Counted from the first letter of the stretch, positions 38,818 to 51,470 are shown. The stretch: 64,000 nt of DNA from Chamaea fasciata (GCA_029207755.1 JARCOQ010000002.1:58011172-58075171); one strand, 5' to 3'. Translations and numbers: made by a program. Notes: generated by a model from the sequence alone, not told the origin.

Positions 38818-39460
38818 GTGATGACTTGACCTTGGCTGGCTGATGAGTGCCCACAAAGCTGCTCTTGCACTCCTCCTGCTCAGCAGTACAAGGAGAGAAA
38901 ATGAGACAAAAAAACTTGTGTGACAAGATAAAGGCACAAAGGAAGAAAATAAAAGGGAAAAAAAAAAAGAAAATAAAAAAAAAGAGAAGAAAGAGAGAAA
39001 AAAAAAGAGCAAAGGTCATATGCAGAAACAAAGAACAAAAATCCTGTACTTCCATCAGCAGGTGATATCCAGACTCTTCCTGAGAAGAAGGACCTGAAGT
39101 GGCATAAGAGTTGTTTTGGAAAATAGATTCCTTAATACTTAATGTCTTACATGCATGCACACTCTTTTCTTGTAGATTTTATTGCTCAGCCTGGTGTCAT
39201 ATGGCACAGACTGTTCCTTTGGTTGGTTTGTATCTGTTGTCCTGGCTGTGTCCTTCCTGTCTTACCTCTTGCCCATCATCAGCCTATTGACCTTTGGGAA
39301 AGTTTGGGGAAGGGTGGAGAGACAGCACCAATGCTGTGCCAGCACTGCTCAGTAGTAGCCAACACTCTGGTGTCTTAGGGATTCTGTTCTACCACCACAA
39401 AGCACTATACTGTATGGGTTGCTAGGAGGAAGGTTAGCTTCATCCCAGCCAGACTGAGCA
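38818..39460 (+). mobile_element. ERVL-type LTR, second copy in tandem
   Basis: The head 'ttgaccttggctggctgat' at 38826 is diverged. A purine-rich stretch of about 38940-39012 has expanded inside it and yields lysine-rich or phenylalanine-rich artefact frames. The 3' half is clear: 'gagaagaaggacctgaag' near 39081, 'attttattgctcagcctgg' near 39176, 'gtcctggctgtgtccttcc' near 39239, 'gccagcactgctcagtagt' near 39339, and the end 'catcccagccagactgag' near 39441. The copy therefore keeps both ends of an LTR of this type. Confidence 0.87.
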
Positions 39461-40288
39461 GAGGCTAAAAGATCGGGGTCAGAGGGTAATAGACCGTGAC
39501 ACATTCAGACTGGAGAATTAAAATATATTTTGTATTGCCACATTACTAATGAGATTTAATTATGTCTAATGGACGGGTTTTAATTATGATGTTATTCAAC
39601 ATCAAATGTCACTAAATTCACAGCAGTGGTTTCTCACTTAGCCAGGCATTGTTTTGACTTAGGGATTAGTTCTCAGTCATTCTCTTATAATTTATCTTGT
39701 TTTGGTTTAATTGTCAGATTATAACAGATCAGGAGGTGGAAGTTGTATGTGGAGGAGGCTTCTCAGCCTATGTTAAGAGTGATATAAGTATTCAGAAAAA
39801 AATGGCCTTGTGAGACAGAAGGTGCCGGAAAGAATTTATTGGAAATAAGCCCTGGATCAAATCAATTAAAGAAAATGACAAATAAAAGATTTGCAGCAGA
39901 AAAGGGTAGGAAGACATCTGTGAGCATTAGAAACATGTAATTGATAATGTGCTCTGTGTTACAAGGTTTGCAAGAAGTGTTCTGTTTACATCAGAATCAT
40001 TTGCCACCTTTTTTGCAAGAGACCACTTGGCTGCTACACAGGAAAAAATGTGATGAGGAAAAAGGGGCACAAGCAAAGAGGGAAGTTGTGTACAAGAGAG
40101 TGATTACTGAAAATAATAAAGAAGATGTTAATAAAATAAAACACAAAGCACTGATGTTGACTAAAGGCAGTGAGATAATTAAAAAAATCCCAAACATTAA
40201 ACAGAGAAAAATAAAAGAAAGTCAACAAGTAGAAAAGTGACAACATAAAAATATAATTAAAAGATCCGAAGATCTAGGATAAAAAGAA
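39461..40288. other. Unassigned AT-rich non-coding stretch
   Basis: I recognise no gene. The lysine-rich plus frame at 39941-40240 reflects A-rich composition. Confidence 0.55.
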
Positions 40289-40446
40289 GGGGGAAAAAAA
40301 ACCCCAACAACAACAACAAACCCAAAACCAAGAAAAAAAAATAAACACAAAAAAACCTCCAAAAAAACTCAAGCAAAAAACCACACACACAAAAACCAAG
40401 ACCAAAACCAGAAAAAAAACCCTATAAAAAGAAACCAAACCAAAGT
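40289..40446. repeat. A/C-rich simple repeat
   Basis: Degenerate A-runs are broken by C, CC and CCC, with 'caa' units near 40306-40320 and a short 'ac' run near 40382-40391. The minus-strand valine/phenylalanine-rich frame is an artefact. Confidence 0.93.
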
Positions 40447-41627
40447 AATAGGATAAAACAGGATAAAACAACCAGAGAAAGAAAAAAATATACTAGGAGC
40501 AACTATGAGTGGGATGATGTTGAGTAACAGACTTGAAGGTCTTGAGAGATGCTTCTATTTTATGATGCAGTAGACTCAAAATAATTGTAATTTTTTTTTA
40601 TGTTACAATATTTATATTGATTTTCTCAAGATAATAAGGTATATAACCTGGGTACTAGAATGTTAAACCAGAGGACATGTTTAACTGAGATGTCAAGAAA
40701 AAAATACAGAGCATCATTGCACCCTTAAGTCCAGGGTGCCTCTGAGTGGAAGAAAAGCAAAAGTCAAAAAAGCCGTTGACCACTTTTCTTATCAATAATG
40801 TAGTTTCCTTCCTTTTTTTTATACTGCAGACTTAATACAAAACTTTAAAAAAGAAGCTAATTTTCCATAAAAATTTAATCATAAATAATATTCAAGTTAT
40901 TACATGTTATTTCAAAATCTTCCTTTAGCTGCTGAGCATTAGTAAAAATGTTCTCAAACCCAAAACTTTCACAGACATAAGCATGAAAGAATATTTGTTT
41001 TAAAAATCTTACCAGAATACATGAGTTATTTACTATTCATTATTCATTATTCAACATTTGCTATTCATTATTCATTCATATACTACAACAATAGGCTGCT
41101 CCATTGTAAGAATGCAAATGGATAGATGCTATAGCTTAGATAGCTGGAGTCTGTCAATTAGATAGATGTAATATCAGGGTGATGCAGATGACTAATCACG
41201 CATTATGAATACTGAACAGCAAACAGTCAAAATTAACATTTTGAAAACAGCCCATAGACCAGAAGTTGCTTGTCCAAACTATTTGTCCAATACTTATAAA
41301 TAACTAGACATCAAGATTGGTTTCTGAATGATTCATGAGCAGAAAGCAAGGCTAAAGGCCGATTTCTAACCCTTTAAAAATCAATAGAAAGATCCCCACT
41401 AGCTTCAAATAATGTTTGAATAAGTTCTCCAAATGTGCAATCTAGATAATTTGCAGTAGGAATTCCAGCCACACACTGCCTCGTCATACATGGTTAATAA
41501 AAATTTTGTGCTTTAGAGGAAAAGAAGAAAGCAATAGTCATATTTCCTCCCAAAGATATCATTTAGCAAAACTCTAGCATGGCAGCGTTTTCCTTATATC
41601 TTTCCTGTCCACTTGTGTTTAAAAAAC
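40447..41627. other. Unassigned AT-rich non-coding stretch with ATTCATT cluster
   Basis: At about 41030-41085 the motif 'attcatt' recurs several times with imperfect spacing ('tattcattattcattattc'). There is otherwise no gene or mobile element. Confidence 0.6.
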
Positions 41628-41689
41628 AAACAAACAAAACACAAAACAAAACACAAAACAAAACACAAAACACAAAACAAAACAAAAAC
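41628..41689. repeat. (CAAAA)n-type simple repeat
   Basis: Tandem 'caaa', 'acaaa' and 'caaaa' units run almost without interruption. Confidence 0.95.
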
Positions 41690-42910
41690 CTCTCTGCTAC
41701 CATGGGGGAGAAAAAAAATACATCGCCTTTTTAAAATCAAAGAGCAGGCAAGCTATTTTTGCCTATGTAAACTGAAAATAAGAATGTAACATCTAAAAGA
41801 GCATCTAACAGCTATGAACTCCTGATCTGTGGGACTGACTACGGCTAGTTTAGTCTTGATGCAATTTACATAGCTGAGCAGCGAAAGTAGTTCACCGGTT
41901 TTGATCTTTCCATACTTTGAGACAAACATGTCAATTACAGTTTGCTTTCTTAAAGCCAAAACAGTGGTGCTTTGCATTGTTTAGTACAGTAAACACTGAA
42001 AGAATCTGATGTTTGTTCTGAAAAGCTTATGATCTAATTGATCTTCACATGAGAAAAATGAAAAGGTCTTGCACTGAAGTTTATGGAACTCTTACACTGA
42101 TTAGAGTCCAATTCAAGATCTATGATGAAAGCTTTTCTTTTGATCTCTACACTAAAAAGATTATTCAGAAGCAGAGTGATATCTAGGAGACTAAGTGATT
42201 TTGCTAAACTGTGTCAACAACTCTCCTTTAAAGCTTAGAGAAAATGCAGTAGTGGATAGGATTCATCCTTGAGCACTAGTAATACCTCTGAATATTTTGT
42301 ACTTTGTCTATTTAAGCACAGAACAGTAGAAAACACTAGTTAATAGCAACTGCCAAAATATTTAAAACAAAATTTGAGGGCTTCAGTACCTGACAATCTT
42401 TTGATGACCTCCCAGTTTTTTTAAAAGACAGCCATGCTGTACTTCATATACTTAACATAAATCATAGTATCGCCAAGAAACATTTTTTTTCCTACATTCT
42501 TGCTCCCATCTTTTTCAAAACTTGGTGATTCATGAAGAAGTTTGTGAATTTCACTAAGATAATCATTCATTGTTTACGAGCTGCCCTCATTAAATAAAAA
42601 TAACCTGTTTTTGAAGAAATGAACTTAATTAAGAAGCTTATGATATTCTACTGAAATCAAAAAAGTTACTATTGGAAAGCAAGCTCCTGCAGTGAATTTC
42701 AAAGCTTTTGTTCAGATTTCCTTTTTAGGTTGATCACATCTTTAAGGCTCATCAGAACTGGTTTCTCAGTTACTCTTTATATATAATTTTCCATCATGTG
42801 AGAATCAAGAACCACCATCAATGGAAATGTGATGCAATACCATTTTTTTTCCCTAATACTTGCTGGAACTTCAGAACACAGCTTTGCAAATATTTTTAAT
42901 TTATCTGAAT
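41690..42910. other. Unassigned AT-rich non-coding stretch
   Basis: I see no gene or recognised repeat. The minus frame 41753-41977 has no recognised domain. Confidence 0.55.
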
Positions 42911-43078
42911 TAAAAAAAAAAAAAAAAAATCCCAGAAACAGAAACTCAATTCCCCCCCCCAAAAAAAACCAAACCAAAAACCCCACAAACAAAAACAAAA
43001 CAAAACAAAACAAAACAAAACAAAAAAAAAAAAAAAAAAAAACCCAAAAAAAAAAAAACCAAAAAAACCAAAAAAACC
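42911..43078. repeat. A-rich simple repeat with C9 and (CAAAA)n
   Basis: The tract runs A18, then a short spacer, C9 near 42952-42960, A8, mixed A/C, then 'caaaa' tandem units at about 42993-43022, and finally long A-runs broken by CCC or CC. It produces the phenylalanine-rich minus frame at 42777-43094, which is not a gene. Confidence 0.95.
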
Positions 43079-45130
43079 AGTCTGGGTAATCCACCCAAAT
43101 GATAGACAGGTAGGAGATCAGTGAAAGAGAAACGTTGTTTTGGTCAGTTCACAAAACAGTTTTGGTACTTCTTAACTATCTCAAATATCCACTGTTTTTT
43201 ACAAGTCAATTTGCTGACAAAGCTGTACCAAATGACATGAAACAAAATTAGACTACAGCCAAGTTCCTTTGCGGCCTTTACCAGCATGTTTATTTCATGT
43301 GGGTAGGCTAGGGCAGACATTGTTTTCTGGTGTAAAATGACACTGGAGGAAAATGAAAATTTGCCTTGGACTAAAAAGGTGAGAGGATACATTAGTAAAC
43401 AGTGTGGCAGCTGTGGGCTGAGGACTGTACTGTTTTGAAGAGTGAGACTCTCAGGCTAGAATATGGCAGGCTTGTGTTGGAGTCTGTGTACGGCTTCAAA
43501 GGACGAAAAAGCTGCTTCTATGGGAATAGAAAAGGAATGAATTTAATTTCAGGACAAGCCCTTGCAGAAGAATGAAATACTCCAGTTGCTTCATTTGGCC
43601 ACTTTTAATCATTAATATAAGAAATATTTTTGAAGCAATGCATAAAACTAGCAATATGAGAAAATCTCAGGAAATTCACCTGTGTTTTTTTCTACACAAA
43701 ATTTGAAATTCTCCTCAAGTTATAAAGAACGATAAAACTGCCATCAAAGATGTATTTTATGAGATGATGAAAAAGCAACCCTCCTTAGGAAACTTTGGAG
43801 TGAAAAAGCTATTGCTCTTGAGACTTTAATGTCCCTTGAGGTATTTTTCTTTTGGAACTGATAAGTATTTAAAAGCATTGAATCATGGTCTTATTAATTT
43901 TATTGGTTTGCTTGTTCTCTTAAGAATATAAGAGTTTAATTTATGACCTACTACACGGGAGACAGGAACTGAGACAGTAGGAAGAACCTTACAAACCAGC
44001 AAGCTACCTGGAATTCATCCTGAAATATTAATTATACATCTGCCAGTACAAAAAGCCTGATTCATAGCCCATTGAAATAAATTAATTATGTATCTGGCAG
44101 ACTCCAAAATCCACTGAAGCCAAAGGAAGTCTTAGGAGTCTTTGACTCCACTGGGCTCTGGATCAAACTGCAGGAGGACGAGCAGAATTAGGCGGAGAGG
44201 AGCAGATCACCAGTGCTGCTGAGAGCAGAGCAAGCTCAGATCAAGGCGACCAAAGCAGCACGTGGCAGTGTGTAAACACCCCCAGGCTCTCAGAAATGCG
44301 CCTCTAACACAGGAGGGAAGGGGAGAGCGGGGTTGTATCTTCCACGGAATTTGTGAGTGACCTATCTGTTGTCACTCTCTCTAAATCTCAGTGAGAGGTG
44401 ACTAAGGATTTTGAAACAAATAACTTCCTACTGAAACGATAAAGGTACAAAATCTCAGCTTGGTTGCTGGGTATGATCACACCTAGGTTTCAGCAACCGT
44501 GTACCTCTCATCAGAGCTCTGCCTAAGGCTCCTGGACAGCAAACAGGCAGTCCATCTTAAATGTGAATGATGACAGCTAAAAGCTGCGTGTCTTCCCCAT
44601 TACAGGAAGGTATGGACAGAATAATGAGAAGTTCACACCAGGCTGGGGAAGGTCTTTTTGCAGAAATCTCTTGACATCATCTAGCCATCATAGTTGTCAC
44701 TAAAACACAGGTTTTGATGACTAAAATGAAAATCTGTTGGATATTCTCCTGGGAATAGAGATTAGAATTAGAAATGTCCTCATATAGAGGGCAATAGAAA
44801 ACAATAAAACCACCAAGATTTTTCTGTGCTTTCCTGCTTGTGTGCTGCTTGCACATAATTCTTTACTAAATAATGGACAGAGACTCCTTTGCTTTTTGTC
44901 TTTGAAAGTCAAGGGAAGTCAATTTTTTAATATTGTTCAACTAAAGCATGGTATAATATCTTTTCAGTATTGAGTCTCAGATGTGTGCAGAACAAGGGAC
45001 AGTAGGAAACCCTAGAAGACAACATGTGGAAATAAATGAGAGCTAAACAAAACAAAGCACCAAAACAGACTATCTCTGATCTCACAGTGTGCTGGTATTC
45101 ACTGAGAAAGAATTATTTTTCTTCATAATA
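43079..45130. other. Unassigned non-coding stretch with a GC-richer patch
   Basis: I recognise no gene. At about 44150-44350 the sequence is clearly GC-richer with several CpG ('ggaggacgagcagaattagg', 'aaatgcgcctct', 'agcggggttg'). This patch has no match I know; it could be a conserved element, a small promoter or an unknown repeat. Confidence 0.5.
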
Positions 45131-45290
45131 GCTTGTATGGGGCTAGCTTTTGGGTTTGTGATGACTTCATGCTCAGCTAAGGGAAGCAGGAGGATATTAG
45201 GGGTGATGACATTTGTCTTCAGAAGTCAACATTAGATGTGATGAAGCCCTGCTTTCCTGGAGATGTTTGAACATCTGCCTGCCCTTTGGT
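45131..45290 (+). mobile_element. ERVL-type LTR, short 3'-half fragment
   Basis: The stretch 'tgatgacttcatgctcagc' near 45159, 'gtgatgacatttgtcttc' near 45203, 'gatgtgatgaagccctgc' near 45234 and 'ctttcctggagatgtttg' near 45252 follows the order seen in the downstream part of a related avian ERVL LTR subfamily. Both ends are truncated. Orientation is plus. Confidence 0.75.
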
Positions 45291-45582
45291 TTTATGGTAG
45301 AAATGCAATATTTCTTACAATATTATACACACAGTAATGTGAAATAAAAGGGAAAAAAAAAAAAAAAGGAACATAATGGTTGTAAGGCTCATCAAAATGA
45401 CTATGAAAATAGGAATCCTCCATGAAAATTTTTAACACTGAAACAGTAAGAACATGGATGGAGATCTACCATGACCTTAACAAGACTTTGAGATTACCAA
45501 CAGGAAAAGCCCACCTACATACTATTTGGTGCATTTTAGTGTAACTTGTAGTTCTGAAGATGGATAATTTATGTTTTGTCTT
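45291..45582. other. Unassigned AT-rich spacer
   Basis: There is no gene; an A-run lies at about 45353-45367. Confidence 0.6.
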
Positions 45583-45749
45583 TAAAACAAAACAAAACAA
45601 AACAAAACAAAACAAAACAAACCCCAACAAAAAAAAAAAAACCCCACCTAAGTCTTCTGCATAATTGATTATAGTTTGTTGAGGGGGTGGTTGTTGGGTT
45701 GTTTTGGTGTGGGGTTTTGGTTTGTTTTTTTTTTTTTTTTTATTTGGGG
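45583..45749. repeat. (AAAAC)n repeat followed by G/T-rich tract
   Basis: 'aaaac' units at about 45583-45620 run into A/C sequence to 45647. About 35 bases later a G/T-rich stretch begins, with G-runs of 5, 3, 4 and 4 at 45683-45687, 45696-45698, 45711-45714 and 45746-45749. The A/C half and the T/G half are roughly complementary in composition. Confidence 0.92.
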
Positions 45750-47580
45750 TGGTGATGCAAATTAATCTTATATGACTAAATGCTGAATTTCATTACTTGA
45801 AGTATAAATGTGCCAAAGAAAACTTTCTATGTCAAATAAAGATTTCATTAGATATTGGGAAAAATAAGAAAAAATCATGTTAGGAGAAAAAAAGTGATGA
45901 TATTTGGGGTTTTTAAAATAAAAAGGTTTAATGTATAGACTATTTTCCCTCCAGAATATATAAAAATGGTACATGCACATCAATTATCATGAAATCATTG
46001 GTTTGATAATGCCAACTGTTTATAAATAAATTCATATGCATTCCCATTCTTATTGTCTGGATTCAAATACTATAAAAGACTCAAATTTTCAAGACTATGC
46101 TCTACACCACTTTTAATTACTACTTATATAACAAGAGATTGTGATAGACTCTTACCTTCATTAATATTATTTATCACTGATGTAACTACATATAAATAAG
46201 TGAAACTGGATTACATCAGAATTGAACTGCTTCAATAATAATACTACTTATCAGCACCCAAAGACTTAAACTGTTCATTTTCCATGAGGCTGAAATCAAA
46301 CATGAACTGAGGAAAGATTTCAGAAGACTTTTAGATAAATCAACAATACTGTAAACATAAAGGTCTTCAATTCTGTTTTAGATGTGCCCTCAAAGCAAAT
46401 TCTTGAAATTTTCCATATAAAATGTGTAATATATAGATAAGAGGCACTGGACACTCCATCATTAAATGATTTTTCTTTATATACCTGTGTAATCAATTTT
46501 TATATTTTCTGAGAGGATCATGATCTTGCTCTGCTCAGTAATATTTCTGCTGTGGGATGATTTCTATGTATTTTAAATAAAAATGTATTTTTAAAAATCA
46601 GAGTGAAAAGCCATGGGTTCTGACTTCTCTTGGAAATATAGTAAACTTAAAAATCCAAAGATTTTATGCTAAAATGCTGTGGTCTAATTATGCGTATGGT
46701 ACCTCACCTAGTTATTCACCTTATTTTATGACTATTGCTTCATTGTTCATTACACATACTATGAATTAACACAGAAAAAAACAGAAATAGCTGAATACCA
46801 AGAGAAATATGAAATCTATTAAAGAAGTAACTTAGAAACACAAATCTGTTGAATATTGAAAAGTTACGAGATCTAATTTAGCAAATGCTAAAAACAATAT
46901 TAAAACAGTATTGGTTTCCATCACTCCCAAATATTGGTTCACTGTGAGGATTGTAAATATAAATGTAAATGCTTGCTAAGGATTTTAAATAAAGCTAAAA
47001 TCAAAGAAGAAATCACAGGAATTACTTACACTAACCAAACAAGAAATTATAACAAATAACATCATGTCAATGCTCCAGTGCTGTAATGATTTTAAATTAG
47101 AAAAGCAACATTTACAGAACAGGTTGCTCATTTAACACTTTTAGGATCTGTCAATAAGATCGCTTTTGGCATGAAACAGACTATTTATTTTGATTAAAGG
47201 AAAATCTCTCAATGAAAATACTCAAGCAAATACCAGGAGGAATTCTTGATTTGTTCAGTGCCTGGAGCATTCCTGCATATCACAAGGGTTTGTGAAAGAA
47301 GCAAACAGTGCTTGAGGGTCTGAAAAAAATGTCAATGTGGTGTGTAGATTGGCTGTTGAGGTTAGGGAAGAATGTTGTTTCAACAAAGGGTGGAAAGCTA
47401 GAGATCTGATTAACTCCTTGGCTGCACTATTTGTGGCTATTTACGAGGTGCCACTTGATGGGTGGAAAGACAGCTCTGTCTTACCGAAATTATTTTTTCA
47501 AAAGGTTGTTCATGCTGAGTAAAGCAGATATCACATGATTTTTAACACAGAGTAGCTGTTTATGAAGGGCTTGCATTGTG
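45750..47580. other. Unassigned AT-rich non-coding stretch
   Basis: This is very AT-rich background with no gene or recognised repeat. Confidence 0.6.
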
Positions 47581-47665
47581 GTGTTTTGGGGGTTTTTTTG
47601 GGTTTTTTGTTGTGTTTGGGGTTTTTTGGGTGGTTTTTTTTTGTTATTGGGGTGAGATTTTTGTT
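47581..47665. repeat. G/T-rich simple repeat with four G-runs
   Basis: T-runs alternate with G5 (47588-47592), G3 (47600-47602), G4 (47618-47621) and G3 (47628-47630). This satisfies a loose G-quadruplex pattern on the plus strand, though one loop is about 15 bases. Confidence 0.93.
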
Positions 47666-48155
47666 GGTTGGTTGATTGGCTAGATTTTTTCTGTTTTTCT
47701 CCTGTTAAAAACTGACATGTCTATGAAGGGCTCTGTGCACACGTCAGCTTATTCCATTCTGGTGTGTGTTTTGTGTCTTTGGAGACATTTGCAGGCAAGA
47801 GAAATACAATTCATGCCAGCAGTGTAATGAATACAGCAATACAAGCCATCAGGTACTTCTCTACTAAAAATATGTTATGTTTGCCATTCTCATTAACTTT
47901 GGCTACTTTAAAGTCTCTAAAGTCTCCTTTAAAGTCTCCTTGCAAGGAGGTAAGGTGCCATCTGGATGAGGAGCAAATCTCTTCAGGGACAATGTGGGCA
48001 CAAAGTATTACGTTTAATTACTTTTCTTCTAGAAGTTAAAAAAACCCAAAAACTGCTATAAGATCATATAAAAATAAATGGCATCAAGGAAGACGGTATA
48101 GAAGTATATTATTAAGGATTACATTAAAAAAGAATATAATTGTAAAGGTCATGCC
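47666..48155. other. Unassigned non-coding stretch
   Basis: A short tandem cluster of 'aaagtctc' at about 47909-47940 (three copies) is the only structure seen. There is no gene. Confidence 0.55.
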
Positions 48156-48167
48156 CTTTTTTTTTTC

Positions 48168-48224
<57 letters not shown>

Positions 48225-48228
48225 TCCT
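48156..48228. repeat. Polypyrimidine tract (T-runs with periodic C)
   Basis: T-runs of about 9 to 18 are separated by single C residues, followed by 'ctatttcag'. Confidence 0.95.
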
Positions 48229-49128
48229 ATTTCAGAAAATCACAAATATGCCAATACCAAGGTCTTCTTTCTGGATAAAGGGTTTTATTCTAATTTTGAT
48301 TTTTTTTTTCAGCTGCAAGCCTAGTACTTCAGTTTTGAAATGTGAAAATAAATTTTAAAAAAATCAGTACAATATTGATGTGACATGGGATATGTTATAG
48401 CTATAACCTGAATAGAAAATAGCCATTAAAGATAAACAGATCATAGACCCAAGTCTGAAACAGATGAGAGATTTTATGGAAGCACAGAAGGGAAGCAGGA
48501 AGTCCTTGTCATACTGCAAGGATATGACCTAAAATTTCTTTTCTTTTGGCACTTTTGAAATATTTGAGTTGAATGCAACTATTTCTATTCATATTGTTTA
48601 AAGAATAGACTGATTAATAACTCTAAGAGAGGTAATAATTTCTGCTTTAAACAACTTGAAATCTTATTTACTTCAACCATCTTAGATTGATGCTTGCATG
48701 CTGACTGCCCTGTAAAAGGAATTAAGCTTGTTTGCAGATCAAATTGAATATTGTCATTATTTGTATGAGGTCTTGATAGCTCAATTTTGGATTGTGGGAA
48801 CACAGGCATCCAATAAATGTTCATTTGCCACTGCAAAGGAATTATCCTTGATTGCATAGAATTTGTTCCTGTCAGCAAGATCTTTTCAACAATTTGCAGT
48901 AGTGTTCAGAAAGTAATTCGTGAGAGTGAAGAAGATTGTATCAATATTGTTTTCCTAAGAGTAAGACACAAAGTAGAAGTCATATAATGTTAGAGAGACA
49001 TCCCTGGTTACCTAAATTTTTAAGAGATGGGACAAATATGAGTTTACTCCACCACAGTGTAAATCACCAAAAGGGTTTGAGAGCTGATGAAAGCTACGAC
49101 CTGACATACTGAAAACATTAGTTGTGGG
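48229..49128. other. Unassigned AT-rich non-coding stretch
   Basis: There is no gene. A short T-run lies at about 48300-48309. Confidence 0.6.
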
Positions 49129-49152
49129 GTTTTTTTTTGTTTGTTTGTTTGT

Positions 49153-49187
<35 letters not shown>
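49129..49187. repeat. T/G tract running into T34
   Basis: 'gggg', T-run, four 'tttg' units, then an uninterrupted T-run at about 49154-49187. On the minus strand no AATAAA precedes the A-run at the expected distance. Confidence 0.95.
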
Positions 49188-51240
49188 CACCAATGTACTT
49201 ATGAATCATAGTGCAATTACCATGTATCTCCTGTGGGTTATTACATTTTATATACACACATTTTTTGCAGAAAATTTTGTTTGTATTTGTGAAATAATCT
49301 GTTTTGAGTGTATTTGATAATCAAGTTCTGAAAATAAAAGCATCTGATTTATCTGACCCATCACACATGAGACGATTCAAATTATAACATTTGACAATAA
49401 TTCAAAATGTAAGCAACATCAAGATCAACAATGTGTTTAGTAAATCTAAATAAAATTTAGATCATCTCTAAATATAATGACAACATTCAGTTCAGTGTTA
49501 TAAATAAATTTAAAATATGTACATAATATGAATATACTGACAACACACAGTTCTGAATATTTTTCCATTGCAAGGATGTTAAAAGAATAAATTCTTTAAA
49601 TATTTAAATTAGTTATGCATGGATCACTCATATCTATGCAATATCCCATAGTACAAAGTAGTCCTGATCATACTGGCTACAGGTCCCACATGACAATATT
49701 CTTAACATTTACATCCTCAGAGTTCCCATATAATTAATGTGTTCCTTGTTTTCCACAGCAGAATCCTATGCCCTGTCTCATAGATGTTTTTATACTATGG
49801 CTTCATCTTTTGATCTCCCTCTGTTATTTCAATTTTCTAGTGCTCTTGCTTTGTTCAGAAATACCTACACCAGTAGAAAATTACCCATTTTCAGGAAAGG
49901 CATTCATACATAATACTTGTTTCCACTATGCAGATATCTGTCTAACGCGTCTGCTCTTTCCTATTTCTACTTCAATATTTGTCTTATTATTCGCACCTCA
50001 ACTTCTTCCCTCACAGCTCACAATTTTTTATAGTCCAAAATAGACCTTATTGCAGTTCTGTCACTTATTGTCAAAAGGATTATGCAAATGCATCTCTGGC
50101 CCTATATGAAGCTTCACTTTTCTTCAAAGCAATATGACAGATGTGCTTATGGCTGGCAGCCATACCCTTAAACCAAAGCAATGATTGTTCCTGCCTGAAC
50201 TGATTGTCCTTTTACCTGTATTTTGTTTTCACAGGTTTTTAAAAGCAAGCTGGAACTGGGTCTTAAGCAGGAGAGCAAATGAGCACCAGTAGCAGATGAA
50301 GATGATTCATCCATAGATTTGGGTCTGTAATAAGGCAAGAACTGGAGCTGGGAAACACGTGGCTAGAGAAGCTGATGATAAAAAAAGAAATATAGTAGAA
50401 GAAAAATATGTTAATTCACTTTCAATTAAAGAATGCATTCATTCCACTTTCACTTATCTACTGTTAGTGCTGTATTATTATTGTGTTATTTTCCCTTCCA
50501 GACTGTTATATTTACAGAGTTATGTAGCATTTTACATGTATACTAATAAAAAGTGCCTTAGGGAAATTAAGTTTATTAATACAGTAAATTTATTTAATAT
50601 AAAAAAATTTAAAAAAATATAGTAGTGACACAGCATAATTGTTGTATTTAATTTCAGCTACCTTGGCATTTTTTTGTCTATCTTTGAGTTTTACGAATAT
50701 TCACTAACCCAGTGGACACTGCTCTGTGGCTCTGTGCTTTTATGTACTTTGATCTTTCACCACAGCTAATTTAAGACATTTTCTCCTAGGATCCACTACC
50801 AAGTTCTGCACAGAGATTTATGTATGACATTAAAATATCTTGCATCTATGTTATGATCAGCTAAAATCTGTCCATGTCACTCTCATTTCCAACTCTCCTT
50901 AGTCAGCTGTAAGTTTTCCCTTTGTTAGTGCATAGTTTTGCATTGCTTGTCTAGCCTTCAGAAGACTTGGCACCGCACTGCATCTCCATCCTACACATGC
51001 ACTAACATCATAGTGTGAGATGTCCCAAAGTGAGTAAATCTCAGGATTTCTTGTTGAAGCACTGGGTTTAGATTAAATATTTTTATAACTCAGGTAGAAA
51101 GAAGTTGTGCTTAAACACACACTACAGCTCCACTCGTTATGTCTTCCTTTTCAAGTACATCTATTTATAATTTTCCTGTATGAAGTAATTCTCACTGCCC
51201 GGAACTAAAAGTATCAAATCTCTATAATCTAAATGTCAAT

Positions 51241-51242
<2 letters not shown>
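49188..51242. other. Unassigned AT-rich non-coding stretch
   Basis: I recognise no gene or mobile element. The frames at 49768-50043 and 50359-50622 are hydrophobic chance frames. Confidence 0.6.
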
Positions 51243-51289
<47 letters not shown>

Positions 51290-51470
51290 CCCCAGCAGTG
51301 CAGCTAAGTCCAGAGCAGATTTATTTGTGCAGGCAATAGAAGATAGATTTATCTTCTGCATTGGATCTACTTGTGAATGCAAGACCCCCCTCAAGGAAAA
51401 AGAAATCAAGTCAGAAAGACAATAGTATTCTCTCCCTTCAAAGAGAGCTGCAGGGGACAAAGCTATTTAA
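51243..51470 (-). mobile_element. Probable polyadenylated retrocopy (minus strand)
   Basis: Read on the minus strand, about 180 bases of moderately GC-richer sequence contain AATAAA (complement of 51320-51325). About 30 bases later comes an uninterrupted run of 47 A residues (51243-51289 on the plus strand is T47). Signal, spacing and tail are what a reverse-transcribed polyadenylated RNA would leave. The parent transcript is not recognised, the 5' edge near 51470 is a guess from composition, and I did not find a target-site duplication. The 74-codon minus frame reading into the tail has no recognised domain and is probably former 3' UTR. The alternative is a long poly(T) microsatellite next to a chance AATAAA. 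Confidence 0.5.

Noticed and set aside
48156..48242. A long polypyrimidine tract followed by 'ctatttcag', resembling a splice acceptor
   Set aside because: The tract is a T-run microsatellite, no sustained frame or donor follows, and a chance 'cag' after T-runs is common.
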